Shown here: piece after piece, positions 17,785-26,971 of the stretch
Position numbering within the stretch: position 1 is the stretch's first letter
Layout: each line of letters begins with the position of its first letter
Source: an uncultured Clostridia bacterium
GTDB taxonomy: Bacteria; Bacillota; Clostridia; Christensenellales; Aristaeellaceae
Assembly (NCBI GenBank): GCA_934631025.1
Contig: CAKTXR010000006.1
Coordinates: 34,971-98,970 of the forward strand
Direction: 5' to 3'
Length of the DNA: 64,000 nucleotides
Program-made: the position numbers and the translations under genes
The notes under the pieces: generated by a model
What the model saw: only the letters and a program-made list of their open reading frames with translations
Databases searched by the model: none
What the model was told of the DNA's origin: nothing

Positions 17785-18588
17785 TTACGCGCGCTCGATG
17801 TGGAATTTGTCGCTCTCCTGAAGGCCGAGCCGGTCTATGGCGCGCTCGAATATCGCGCGGCAGTCGGCAAAGGAGGCCGGATGATGCGCGTCGCTGCCGC
17901 AGTAGAACTTGCAGCCGCAGCTCTTCGCGATTCTAAACGGACGCAGCACGACGTCCTCCTCCGCGTCGGAGAACTTCATGTCGTCGGAGTTCAGCTCGAT
18001 GCCCACGCCCACGGCGGCCGCCTTTGCAAACAGCCGCTCCAGCTCGTGCTCGGGCAGCGCGTTCATCACGGCGAGATACATATCGCGCCTGGGGGCGATC
18101 AGCCCGCACGCCAGATGCGCAATGCCGATCTTATGGAAGGGCAGATTCATGTCAAGCAGGCCGTCCAGCCGGCTGAGCCAGCATTTCGCGCGCCCCTCGA
18201 CCGTCTGCGCGTCCTCATCGGAGATGGTGAAGCCCACCATGTGCAGGTGCGTCGTGGGGATGATCACAAAGCCGAAGCGGTCGAAATGCTCCTTCGCAAC
18301 GCCCACCGTCATGAACTTGTCCATGTCCGTCTCGCAGCCGAAGAGGAATTCGGTGTTTTCATCCTGCGGCAGCGGCTTGGCGCGGCTGATCCACGCGTAA
18401 TTCTGCTTCTGATACCAGTCGGACGCGCCGCTCACCGTCTCATCCCAGAAGTGATCGGTCAGGCAGATCGTGCGCAGGCCATTCTCCCGCGCGTAGCTCA
18501 GGATGCGCTCAGGGGTCTGCGCGGGGTCGCTCGAGCAGAGCGAAATCTGCGAATGAATGTGATAATCGTGATCAAACGCGAATTTCAT
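17785..18588 (-). CDS. PHP domain phosphoesterase (HisJ-like)
   Basis: 267 residues of the polymerase and histidinol phosphatase (PHP) fold. Metal ligands are visible in DYHIHS, LTDHFW, FGCETDM, TTHLHMVGF and the late GSDAHHP. Relatives hydrolyse histidinol phosphate or other small phosphoesters. No his genes are nearby, so histidine synthesis is not implied. A GTG at 18597 is in frame but GAGGTG forms the SD for the ATG at 18588, which is preferred. It is the last gene of a three-gene minus-strand run with the MBL and GNAT genes. Confidence 0.82.
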   Translation of the reverse strand: MKFAFDHDYHIHSQISLCSSDPAQTPERILSYARENGLRTICLTDHFWDETVSGASDWYQKQNYAWISRAKPLPQDENTEFLFGCETDMDKFMTVGVAKEHFDRFGFVIIPTTHLHMVGFTISDEDAQTVEGRAKCWLSRLDGLLDMNLPFHKIGIAHLACGLIAPRRDMYLAVMNALPEHELERLFAKAAAVGVGIELNSDDMKFSDAEEDVVLRPFRIAKSCGCKFYCGSDAHHPASFADCRAIFERAIDRLGLQESDKFHIERA

Positions 18589-18610
18589 GGATTTCACCTC
18601 ACCAATATAT

Positions 18611-19579
18611 TTACAGCGTGATGGGGAACCACTCCGCGGGCATATCGGGATACAGCACGCGGCTGAGCGGCGAGAACATCAGCTCCTGCGCCTGCATCCG
18701 CGTCAGCGCCGGCGCGGCGGCAGGATCGCCCGTCTCGACGGTCACCTTGCCGCCCCTGCACGCCATATGCCACGCTTCGCCCTCGACGTTCAGCGTGGCT
18801 TCTCCGTCGGACAGCAATCCGGCGGCGGCTCTCAAGCCGAGTCCGGCCAGCAGCACGCGGTCGAAATGATAGACGCGGTACTGCATGGTGTGCTTGAGCG
18901 TGGTGTTCTCGCAGAACGCGCCGACCGCCCTCAGACAGGCCGTCTCGTAGGGCGCGGCCGATACGCACAGGCTGTCCGCGCCCGTCGCCTTGAAATACGC
19001 GGCGCATGCGTCGGCGGCGAGGGAATAGTCGTCCAGCGTCAGACGGCCGCCGTTCAGCGTGCCGCGCTGAGCGCCCGCTTTGTCGAGCAGCGCCCCGTCC
19101 CGCCAGATCAGGCGCGGCTCGGCTTCGCCCAGCGTATGGCGGATGTTGGTGGGCGTTACGTCGAGCGCATAGCGAACGCCGCCCTGCGTGTAACCGAAAT
19201 ACTGATAGCGCTGGCGCAGGCCGTTCAGCTCGGCATAGTCGTAGCCCGCGGCGGCCATGTCCTCGTCGGCCATGCGCATGAGATGCTTCATGTGACCCTC
19301 GCCGCGCTCATAGGGATGCACGGACACCTGACCGACATGGCCGCGCGTGAGATGAACGCCGGCGCAGTCGCTCTCGCGCTTCGAGATGGACAGCGTAGCC
19401 TTGATGCGGCCGTCGCGCACGGCGACATAGTGCTCCTTCCAGAAGGGATAATCGCCGCCGTACATGGCGGGATTGAACTTCTTGAAATCGTGCGGATGAT
19501 GCGCCTGGCTGAACACATAGTTGATGAAATCCAGTATGTCGGCGGCCTCCTCGGCGCGCGCCTTTCGGTACTCGAGCAT
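18611..19579 (-). CDS. GNAT family N-acetyltransferase (Eis-like)
   Basis: 322 residues. The N-terminal part carries a GNAT acetyl-CoA site (VGQVSVHPYERGEGHMKHLM, a variant of the Q/RxxGxG/A loop) and is followed by a second domain with a GNAT-like half (YGGDYPF... earlier and LDDYSLAADACAAYF later) and a sterol-carrier-like C-terminus, an arrangement like Eis acetyltransferases. The acceptor is unknown, possibly an amine or aminoglycoside. GGGAGG precedes the ATG. It lies 20 bases after the MBL gene on the same strand. Confidence 0.75.
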   Translation of the reverse strand: MLEYRKARAEEAADILDFINYVFSQAHHPHDFKKFNPAMYGGDYPFWKEHYVAVRDGRIKATLSISKRESDCAGVHLTRGHVGQVSVHPYERGEGHMKHLMRMADEDMAAAGYDYAELNGLRQRYQYFGYTQGGVRYALDVTPTNIRHTLGEAEPRLIWRDGALLDKAGAQRGTLNGGRLTLDDYSLAADACAAYFKATGADSLCVSAAPYETACLRAVGAFCENTTLKHTMQYRVYHFDRVLLAGLGLRAAAGLLSDGEATLNVEGEAWHMACRGGKVTVETGDPAAAPALTRMQAQELMFSPLSRVLYPDMPAEWFPITL

Positions 19580-19599
19580 GATGCGTTCCTCCCAATGAT

Positions 19600-20373
19600 T
19601 TATAATTCAACGACGTCTCCGTCGTTCAGTATCCGTGCGTTTATCCCGTCCAGAGCGTTCAGGCGCGCCTGCACGCCCTCCGGATCGGCCAGTATCGTGC
19701 GGCCGTGATGGATGAAGCCCAGTCTTTTCGGCACGCGATCCGATTCGGCCAGCCGCCGCGCAACGGCGAGGGGATCGTGATGCCCCGTCTCGTGGAGCAG
19801 AAGATCGCAGTTTTCCAGCAGCGGCGCATAGTCGTCATAGCCGCCGGTATCGCCAGTGTAGACCAGCTTTTTTCCGTCCGCTTCTACCGAAAAGCCGTAC
19901 GCGCGCCAGCCGTACTGCGCGTCATAGCCCATGTGGGACGTGTGCAGCGCCGTCACGCGCAGGCCGTCCTCATCATAGATCACGCCGTCGGCAATATCGC
20001 GGATATCCAGATTGAATTTGCATTGAAAGCCGCCCTCGCTCAGCGAAAGCAGCGCGGAAACCGCCGGCCATGCGCGGCTGTCGGGCAGATACAGCCGCAC
20101 GGTCTTTCCGGCCAGCCCTCCCTGCCGGCTGTCCAGCTTGCGCAGCGTCCAGAGCAAATTGGGCAGCCCGCCGATGTGATCCATATGCGTATGGCTTATG
20201 AAAATCGCGTGCGCGGCGAGCAGATCGAGTCCGGCAAGATGCGCCGTGCGCGAGCAGCCCTCGCCCGCGTCGAACCAGTACAGCGCGCCGGCCCGTTCGA
20301 GCGCGAAGGACGTGTGCCTGCGTTCCGGCATTGGCTCCGTGCCCGAGCAGGAGCCGAGGATGTGAATTTTCAT
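19600..20373 (-). CDS. MBL-fold metallohydrolase, ribonuclease Z-like
   Basis: 257 residues with the metal motif SHTHMDHIGG and later ligands in TGDTGGYDDY, LLHETGHH and GFIHHGRT. The layout is that of the RNase Z / Lactamase_B_2 group. No tRNA-binding arm is seen, so tRNA 3' processing is not certain; phosphodiesterase activity is a fair guess. First gene of the minus-strand run that continues with GNAT and PHP. Confidence 0.78.
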   Translation of the reverse strand: MKIHILGSCSGTEPMPERRHTSFALERAGALYWFDAGEGCSRTAHLAGLDLLAAHAIFISHTHMDHIGGLPNLLWTLRKLDSRQGGLAGKTVRLYLPDSRAWPAVSALLSLSEGGFQCKFNLDIRDIADGVIYDEDGLRVTALHTSHMGYDAQYGWRAYGFSVEADGKKLVYTGDTGGYDDYAPLLENCDLLLHETGHHDPLAVARRLAESDRVPKRLGFIHHGRTILADPEGVQARLNALDGINARILNDGDVVEL

Positions 20374-20519
20374 GGCGCTCCCTCCGATGAATCGGCGTTT
20401 ATGACAGCATACACCATCCCGCCGCCAATTGCAAGACGCGGCGCGGCGTTTTTTTACTATTGCGGCTTTTTATGGTATTTTCATACCGGAAATCGGCGGG
20501 CGAGGGGCGTTTTTTACTA

Positions 20520-20549
20520 TTGTCCCCACTCGGCGCGTTATGCTATAAT
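20520..20549 (+). promoter_or_regulatory. promoter of the nitroreductase gene
   Basis: TTGTCC at 20520, an 18-base spacer and TATAAT at 20544 with the TGn extension. In the same spacer region a short direct repeat (GGCGTTTTTTACTATTG, two copies about 60 bases apart) and a small palindrome GGTATTTTCATACC are seen; they may be operators. Confidence 0.55.
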
Positions 20550-20596
20550 GAAGGCCGAATATAACGATCCGTCAGGACGAAGGAGAATAAAACGGC

Positions 20597-21316
20597 ATGG
20601 ATCTGCTCACCGCCATTTCCGTACGGCGCTCCCGCCGCCACTATATCGACGAGCCGATGACCTCGATCCTCTGCGATAAGCTGCGCGCCGAGGCCGACCG
20701 GCTGAACGCCGAAAGCGGGCTGGATATGCGCCTCGTCACCGACCGGCACGAGCTGTTCAAGGGCGGCTTCGGGCTGTTTCAAGGCGCGCGCAACGCCTTT
20801 CTGCTCGCGGGGCCGTCGGACAATCCCGATCTGGCCGAGCAGAGCGGCTACTGGGGCGAGCGGCTCGTCCTCTTCGCCACGACGATGAATCTGGGAACCT
20901 GCTGGGTTGCCGCGACGTTCAACCGCGCGCTGGCCGAGACGCTGATTCCCGCCGGCAAGCGGCTGGTGTGCGCGGTCGCCGTCGGGCTGGCGAAGGACGA
21001 GATGAGCGTGCGCGAGAGCGTTCAGTACCGGCTGATTCACCGCTCCTGCAAGCCAATTGGCGCGCTCTGCCGCTATGACCGCCCCAGCGAGCGCTTCACG
21101 GCGGGCATGGAGGCCGTGCGGCTTGCGCCCTCGGCGATGAACCGCCAGCCGGTGTTTTTCGAGCTGAAAAACGGCGTTGTGACGGCGCGCGTGTCACCCT
21201 CGGCGTGGGGGCCGGTCGATCTGGGGATCGCCAAGGCACATTTCGAGCTGGCCGCCGGAAAAGGGCGCTGGGCGTGGGGCAGCGGCGCAGCGTTTGACAG
21301 CGGCGAGCCGTTCTGA
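20597..21316 (+). CDS. nitroreductase family flavoprotein
   Basis: 239 residues of the TM nitroreductase subfamily: an N-terminal AISVRRSRRHY FMN-binding motif, the GYWGERLVLFATTMNLGTCWV helix and a C-terminal repeat of the fold (RLAPSAMNRQPVFFEL, then DLGIAKAHFELAA). Such proteins use FMN and NAD(P)H; the substrate is unknown. It has its own promoter. It sits between the MBL gene (divergent) and the glycyl radical activase on the same strand, with about 190 bases between. Confidence 0.85.
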   Translation: MDLLTAISVRRSRRHYIDEPMTSILCDKLRAEADRLNAESGLDMRLVTDRHELFKGGFGLFQGARNAFLLAGPSDNPDLAEQSGYWGERLVLFATTMNLGTCWVAATFNRALAETLIPAGKRLVCAVAVGLAKDEMSVRESVQYRLIHRSCKPIGALCRYDRPSERFTAGMEAVRLAPSAMNRQPVFFELKNGVVTARVSPSAWGPVDLGIAKAHFELAAGKGRWAWGSGAAFDSGEPF

Positions 21317-21505
21317 TTCTCCTGCCGCTTCAAAGGGAGCCTGGCCGGCGGTCGCCGCGATTTTTCATGGAGCATGAAGCCGCACGGGATTCCTCTCAGG
21401 CTTCAGGACAAACGTCAAAAACCCTGGAATCGCCGCTTTGCACGCTTCTGGAATGCGCTGCGGCCAAAGATATTTCGCAAAAGACATTTTCAAGGAGATA
21501 TGAGC

Positions 21506-22402
21506 ATGGCGCTGATATTCAACATCCAGCGATTTTCTGTCAACGACGGCCCGGGCATCCGCACGAATGTGTTTTTCAAGGGCTGTCCGCTCAACTGTCT
21601 GTGGTGCCATAATCCCGAATCGAAATCGGTGATGCCCGATCTGGGGTTTATCGCCTCGAAGTGCATCGGCTGCGGTCATTGCCTGACGCAGTGTCCCGGC
21701 CACTGCCACACGATGGAAAACGGCGAGCACGTCATCGACCGCACGAAGTGCCTGGCCTGCCGCGCCTGCGAGCGCTTCTGCGCCGGCGCGCTGGAGATCA
21801 TGGGGCGCGAAATGACCGTAGACGAGGTGCTGGGTGAAGTCATGAAGGACGAAATCTTCTACAAAACCTCGAACGGCGGCATGACCGTTTCCGGCGGCGA
21901 ACCGATGATTCAGTTCCCGTTCATCGCCGAGCTGCTGCGCGCGGCGAAGGACAGGGGACTGACCTGCTGCATGGAGACCTGCGGCTTCGCGGCCTGGGCA
22001 CGCTTTGAGGAGATCATGCCCTACGTCGATCTGTTCCTCTACGACATAAAGGAAACCGATCCCGCGCGGCACAGGGAGTATACCGGCGCGGACAACGCGC
22101 TCATCCTCGAAAACCTGAAAAAGCTGGACGAGGCGGGCGCGAAAACCGTGCTGCGCTGTCCGATCATCCCCGGCCTGAACGACCGCGCCGACCACTTTAC
22201 CGCCGTCGCGCGTCTGGCCGATTCGCTCAAAAATGTACAGGGGATCGACGTGGAGCCGTATCACCCGCTGGGCAAGACGAAATGCGAGAACCTCGGCCGC
22301 GATTATCCGCTCGCTGCGCTATCCTTTCCGGACAAGGCGCAGGTTCAGGCGTGGATCGACGCGCTGGCTGCGCAGACGCATGTGCCCGTGCGGCAGGGCT
22401 GA
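21506..22402 (+). CDS. glycyl radical enzyme activating enzyme (radical SAM)
   Basis: 298 residues. It has the radical SAM motif GCPLNCLWCHNPES near the N-terminus and two ferredoxin-type clusters, CIGCGHCLTQCPGHC and CLACRACERFC, an arrangement found in activases of dehydratase-type glycyl radical enzymes rather than in PFL activase itself. It makes a 5'-deoxyadenosyl radical that abstracts hydrogen from the enzyme's glycine. The frame is open 44 codons upstream, but AAGGAG at 21492 positions the ATG at 21506. The only glycyl radical enzyme in the window is at 14.8 kb, its likely partner. Confidence 0.9.
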   Translation: MALIFNIQRFSVNDGPGIRTNVFFKGCPLNCLWCHNPESKSVMPDLGFIASKCIGCGHCLTQCPGHCHTMENGEHVIDRTKCLACRACERFCAGALEIMGREMTVDEVLGEVMKDEIFYKTSNGGMTVSGGEPMIQFPFIAELLRAAKDRGLTCCMETCGFAAWARFEEIMPYVDLFLYDIKETDPARHREYTGADNALILENLKKLDEAGAKTVLRCPIIPGLNDRADHFTAVARLADSLKNVQGIDVEPYHPLGKTKCENLGRDYPLAALSFPDKAQVQAWIDALAAQTHVPVRQG

Positions 22403-22582
22403 GAGAGCGGCAGCGTATCGGAGCGCGTTTTCAAACAGCCCGATAACGGGCAAATCTGCCAGAAGCGAACAGGAACGCGGAAGGAATATCCGCCCGCCGC
22501 ATTGGAGCGCGAGACGCACTGCGGATTTTCGTAAAAAGGCGGGCTGACCGCGCATTTTCAAGAATACAGGAGGATACTCACC

Positions 22583-23770
22583 ATGGATTATCTGTTCATC
22601 AACGCGCGCGTACTCACGCCGTTTGCGTCCAGGGACGCGGCGGTGCTGGTGCGCGGCGGTCGCATTGAGGAAATCGCCGAGCACATCGAGCCGGCTGAGA
22701 ACACGCGCGTGATCGACGCGGGCGGGCGGCTGCTCGTGCCGGGCTATATCGACCTGCACGTTCACGGCGGCGGCGGCCGCAGCGTCATGGAGGGCACGAG
22801 CGAGGCCATCTGCGCCATGGCGCGCGCCCACGCGCTGCGCGGCACCACGTCGATCCTGCCCACGACGCTGAGCATGCCCCTGCCGGCCATGATCCGCGCG
22901 GGACAGGCCGTGACCGAGGCCATGGCCGAAAAGCACCCCTACACCATACTGGGCGTACATCAGGAGGGGCCGTGCCTATCTCCGGCACAGGGCGGCGCGC
23001 AGTCGACCGACGCGCTGCTCGTTCCCGCGAGGGCCGATCTGACCGCGCTCATTGAGGACTGCCCCGCGCTCAGGATGATGGGCGTCGCGCCTGAGCTGGA
23101 CGGCGCGATGGCGCTGGGGCGGCGGCTGAGCGAGCGCGGGATCGTCGCCAGCGCGGCGCACACCGACGCGGATTACGACACCATGGCGCGCGCCGTGGTG
23201 AACGGCTTTTCCGACGTGACGCATCTCTATTCCGGCTGCTCGAGCGTCGTGCGGCGCAGTGCCTTCCGCGTGGCGGGCGTGGTCGAGGCCGGACTGGAGA
23301 TGAGCGCGCTGACCGTGCAGGTGATCGCCGACGGCTGCCATCTGCCGCTGCCGCTGCTGCGGCTGATCTATCGCTGCAAGGGCGCGGACAAGATGTACGC
23401 CGTGACCGACGGCCTTGAGTTTTCCGCCGCCGAGCAGCAGGAGGGCGCGCTCTATACGCAGTTAAACGGCCAGCCCTGCCTGTACGAGGACGGCGTGATG
23501 AAGCTGCCCGACCGCCATGCCTTCGCCGGCAGCGTCGCCACGATGAGCCGGCTGGTGCGCACGCTGGTTCGCGCGGGGATTCCGCTCGCGGACGCTGTGC
23601 GCATGGCCACGGACACGCCGGCTCAGCGCATCGGCGCGAAGGGCAAGGGCCGCATCGCCGCGGGCTATGACGCGGACATACTGCTGCTGGACGACAGCCT
23701 GCACGTCACGCTGGTCATGGCGGGCGGCGAAATCCTCACCGAGCACGCCGAGGAAAAGGACGCGCTGTAA
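22583..23770 (+). CDS. N-acetylglucosamine-6-phosphate deacetylase-like amidohydrolase
   Basis: 395 residues of the NagA family, which takes acetate from GlcNAc-6-P. The metal site is visible: DLHVHGGGG, a Glu in GVHQEGP, His in SAAHTDAD and THLYSG, and the catalytic Asp in VTDG. Several substrate-contact motifs differ from textbook NagA: THLYSGCSSVV replaces THLFNAM and ADGCHLP replaces ADGIHV, so substrate choice may differ. The SD is AGGAGG. Nag genes nagB or PTS components are not present nearby, and the GH2-GH29 cluster begins 400 bases downstream behind its own promoter. Confidence 0.75.
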   Translation: MDYLFINARVLTPFASRDAAVLVRGGRIEEIAEHIEPAENTRVIDAGGRLLVPGYIDLHVHGGGGRSVMEGTSEAICAMARAHALRGTTSILPTTLSMPLPAMIRAGQAVTEAMAEKHPYTILGVHQEGPCLSPAQGGAQSTDALLVPARADLTALIEDCPALRMMGVAPELDGAMALGRRLSERGIVASAAHTDADYDTMARAVVNGFSDVTHLYSGCSSVVRRSAFRVAGVVEAGLEMSALTVQVIADGCHLPLPLLRLIYRCKGADKMYAVTDGLEFSAAEQQEGALYTQLNGQPCLYEDGVMKLPDRHAFAGSVATMSRLVRTLVRAGIPLADAVRMATDTPAQRIGAKGKGRIAAGYDADILLLDDSLHVTLVMAGGEILTEHAEEKDAL

Positions 23771-24168
23771 AGGGGCGAGGGCGCGAAAGTTCGCAGCGGG
23801 CGGGAGAAGTCGCTCGGATGCGCGTCGGCGAGGACAACGTTTCCCGCGCGGAATATGTTGCTGGCCGCGTCTGACGGAACGGCCGGCGAGCGATCTTGCG
23901 AGAGCAGCCGGCGCGGCGGGCTGAATCGGGAATTCGCACGGGGCGGGGGGCGCTCCCGCCGGACAGTACCGCGCAAACGAGGCCTTCGATTATTCCTTTT
24001 TTCCGCGCAGAAGGCGCACTTTTCCGTCAAAATTGCGCAGATGGCTTGACGTTTGCTCCGCGTCTTTTTATACTCTTTGGTATGAACGGCTCGAGACGCT
24101 GCGCGTTCCCTTGCTTTTTCTGGATTATGCCCGACTATTATGAAATCTGACCCGTCAGGAGGATCACC
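23771..24168. other. intergenic region ahead of the glycosidase operon
   Basis: About 275 bases with no recognisable gene, then the glycosidase operon promoter at 24046-24074 and a 95-base leader with AGGAGG SD. No riboswitch was recognised. Confidence 0.5.
24046..24074 (+). promoter_or_regulatory. promoter of the GH2-GH29 operon
   Basis: TTGACG at 24046, exactly 17 bases, then TATACT at 24069. It is one of the best promoter matches in the window. Confidence 0.75.
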
Positions 24169-26937
24169 ATGAGATACGTTCAGAACGAATCCGAAATCCT
24201 GTGCCTGAACCATGGCTGGCGCTTTATCGAGAAGGACTTTTCCGTCCTGCCGCCGGAAGCAAGCATCAAGCACGACGCGATCTACCGCTATGCCAAGGCC
24301 GGCGCGCAGCTCGGCCCTGCCAGCGCCGACTTTGACGACGGCGACTGGAGCGAGGTTTCCCTGCCGCACGACTGGGTGCCTTTTAAGGACTTTACACCCT
24401 CCGCTTATCCCAACCACGGCTACAAAAAGCGCGGCATCGGCTGGTACCGCATCAAGTTCCAGCTGCCCGAGAGCGACATGAATCGCCAGATTCTCCTCGA
24501 CTTTGAGGGCATGAGCTGCGATGCGCAGATCTACTTTAACGGCCAGCTGCTCTACCGCAATTTCAGCGGCTACAAGAGCTTCACCGTCGATCTGACCGAC
24601 ATGGCCAACTTCGGCGACGTGCCCAACGTGCTGGCCGTGCGCGTGGACGCTTCCGCCTGGGAGGGCTGGTGGTACGAGGGCGCGGGCATCTACCGCAGCG
24701 TCTGGCTGCACAAGAAGGCCGCCGCGCACATCGCGCATAACGGCATCTGGGCCAGACCGGTGCTGAAGGACGGCCGCTGGACGGTCAAAATCGAGACGAC
24801 CGTCGAGAACAGCTTTGAATACGACCATGACTTCACGCTCGAAACCGCGCTCTATGCGCCCTCCGGCAGCCTGTGCGGCACGGCTGTGCAGACCGGCACG
24901 GCGAAGGGCTACGACAGCATTGTGCAGAAGAGCGAAATCTCCGTCGAGAAGCCCGAGCTGTGGTCGATCGACACGCCGAATCTCTACCGCGTCAAGGCGC
25001 GCGTGAGCGGCGATTTCGGCGAGCATTTCCAGTGCGTTGAGACGGGCCTGCGCACAATCCGCTACGACGCGGACGAAGGCTTCTTCCTCAACGGCGAGAA
25101 CGTCAAGATGCGCGGCTTCTGCAACCATCAGGATCACGCCGGCGTGGGCGCGGCCGTGCCCTACGCCATCAAGGAATACCGCATCGCGCTGCTCAAGGAG
25201 CTGGGCGCGAACGCCTACCGCTGCGCGCACAACACCGACCCCGAAATCCTCGAGATCTGCGACCGGCAGGGCATGCTGGTGATGGAGGAAAACCGCACGT
25301 TCTCCTCCGCCGAGGACAACCTGCTGCGCCTTGAGAGCATGATTAAGAACAGCCGCAACCATCCCAGCGTGGTGATGTACTCCATGTTCAACGAGGAGCC
25401 GCTTCAGGGCACGCGCAAGGGCCACCGCATGGCCGGACGGATGCAGGCGCTCGTTCACCGGCTGGACGACAGCCGCCCCTGCACCGGCGCGTTCAACGGC
25501 GGCCAGATGGAGGACGAGGGCGCGGCCACGATCCTCGACGTCGTGGGCATCAACTATAACCCCGCCTCCTACGACGCGTTCCACGCCAAATTCCCGAACA
25601 AGCCCGTGTTCGGCTCGGAGACGGCCAGCGCATTCATGGTGCGCGGCGAGTGGGAAGAGGATCGCGAGAACCGCCACATCATCCCCAATTACGACGAGAC
25701 CTGCGCGCCCTGGGGCAACACCATACACGACACATGGGAGAGCGTCGACACGCGGCCGTTCAACTTCGGCTCCTTTGTGTGGACGGGCTTTGACTACCGC
25801 GGCGAGCCCACGCCCTTCACCTGGCCGAGCGTGGCCACGTTCTTCGGCACTTACGACAGCTGCGGCTTTGAAAAGGACGGCTGCTTCCTCTACAAGGCCT
25901 ACTGGCACAAGGAGCCGGTGCTGCACCTGCTGCCGCACTGGAACCTCGGCCTTGAAAAGGGCGCGCCCGTGCGCGTGATGGCCTTCACCAACTGCGACGA
26001 GGTGGAGCTGTTCCTGAACGGGAAGAGCATGGGCCGCAAGGCGTGCGGCAAATACAAGCCGGTCGGCTTCACCGTGCCCTATGAGGCGGGCAAACTGAGC
26101 GCCATAGGCTATCGAAACGGCGCGGAGGTCGTCCGCGACGCGGAAGAGACCACCGGCGACACGGCGCAGCTGCGCGTCGAGCTGAGCAAAACCGCGCTCA
26201 AAAACGACGGACTGGACGCGCTGGCGGTCAACGTGCGCGCCTATGACGAACAGGGCCGCTTCGTGCCGACGGCGGGCGATCTCGTTCGCTTCGACGTGAC
26301 CGGCGGCGCAAAGATCATCGGCGTGGGCAACGGCGATCCCAACTCGCACGAGGACGACGTCGCGCCCTATCGCCGTCTCTACAACGGCTGCGCGCAGGCG
26401 ATCCTGCTGAACGACGGCGACGAGGATATCCGCATCACCGTGCATACCGAAAAGGCCGCGCCGGTCGAACTGACGATTCCCGTCATGAAGGGCGAGAACG
26501 TGCCCTATATGAAGGCCGTGCGCGAGAACGCCCTCGAAAACTGGACGATGTTCCACAGCCTGTTCGACGCGATGCCCGATCCAAATCCGACCGTGGCGGA
26601 CAACGACATGAACTCCTTCGAGCCGGTGGCGATCAACGGCATGGCGCAGCCGCAGTTCAAGGGGCGCTATGATACCTACGGGCTGTACCGCATATCGGTC
26701 AATCTGGGCGCGGCGCGCGGCGGACGCTCGATCTATTTCGGCAAAATCTGGGGCGAGGCATCCGTCTATCTGGACGGCAAAAAGCTGGCCGAACGGCCGA
26801 ACGACGGGCCGGAATTCCTGAACGTTCCGCTGCCGGACGACGCGGCGGGCGCGCACATACTGACCGTGGTCATCCACAACGTGGACGAGAAATGGTCGAA
26901 CGCCGGCATACTGGGCGCGGTGTCGCTCAGGGGCTGA
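24169..26937 (+). CDS. glycoside hydrolase family 2 protein (beta-galactosidase-like)
   Basis: 922 residues, apparently without a signal peptide, so probably cytosolic. It has a GH2 sugar-binding domain (DDGDWSEVSLPHDWV, then GIGWYRIKF), an Ig-like middle, and a TIM-barrel with the acid/base Glu409 in MFNEEP and nucleophile Glu484 in FGSETAS. A DUF4982-like Ig segment and a further jelly-roll-like domain (EPVAINGMAQ to GAVSLRG) end the protein. Substrate may be a beta-galactoside or related glycan; the exact sugar cannot be told. First gene of an operon that continues with a TIM-barrel protein, an ADP-ribosylglycohydrolase homologue and a fucosidase. Confidence 0.88.
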   Translation: MRYVQNESEILCLNHGWRFIEKDFSVLPPEASIKHDAIYRYAKAGAQLGPASADFDDGDWSEVSLPHDWVPFKDFTPSAYPNHGYKKRGIGWYRIKFQLPESDMNRQILLDFEGMSCDAQIYFNGQLLYRNFSGYKSFTVDLTDMANFGDVPNVLAVRVDASAWEGWWYEGAGIYRSVWLHKKAAAHIAHNGIWARPVLKDGRWTVKIETTVENSFEYDHDFTLETALYAPSGSLCGTAVQTGTAKGYDSIVQKSEISVEKPELWSIDTPNLYRVKARVSGDFGEHFQCVETGLRTIRYDADEGFFLNGENVKMRGFCNHQDHAGVGAAVPYAIKEYRIALLKELGANAYRCAHNTDPEILEICDRQGMLVMEENRTFSSAEDNLLRLESMIKNSRNHPSVVMYSMFNEEPLQGTRKGHRMAGRMQALVHRLDDSRPCTGAFNGGQMEDEGAATILDVVGINYNPASYDAFHAKFPNKPVFGSETASAFMVRGEWEEDRENRHIIPNYDETCAPWGNTIHDTWESVDTRPFNFGSFVWTGFDYRGEPTPFTWPSVATFFGTYDSCGFEKDGCFLYKAYWHKEPVLHLLPHWNLGLEKGAPVRVMAFTNCDEVELFLNGKSMGRKACGKYKPVGFTVPYEAGKLSAIGYRNGAEVVRDAEETTGDTAQLRVELSKTALKNDGLDALAVNVRAYDEQGRFVPTAGDLVRFDVTGGAKIIGVGNGDPNSHEDDVAPYRRLYNGCAQAILLNDGDEDIRITVHTEKAAPVELTIPVMKGENVPYMKAVRENALENWTMFHSLFDAMPDPNPTVADNDMNSFEPVAINGMAQPQFKGRYDTYGLYRISVNLGAARGGRSIYFGKIWGEASVYLDGKKLAERPNDGPEFLNVPLPDDAAGAHILTVVIHNVDEKWSNAGILGAVSLRG

Positions 26938-26971
26938 GATAAAGACACAGCGGAGAAGGAGGACTTCCATC

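Noticed and set aside
20440..20525. Direct repeat GGCGTTTTTTACTATTG, two copies
   Set aside because: Seen upstream of the nitroreductase; T-tract differs by one base and no second element supports a function, so it is only noted under that promoter.
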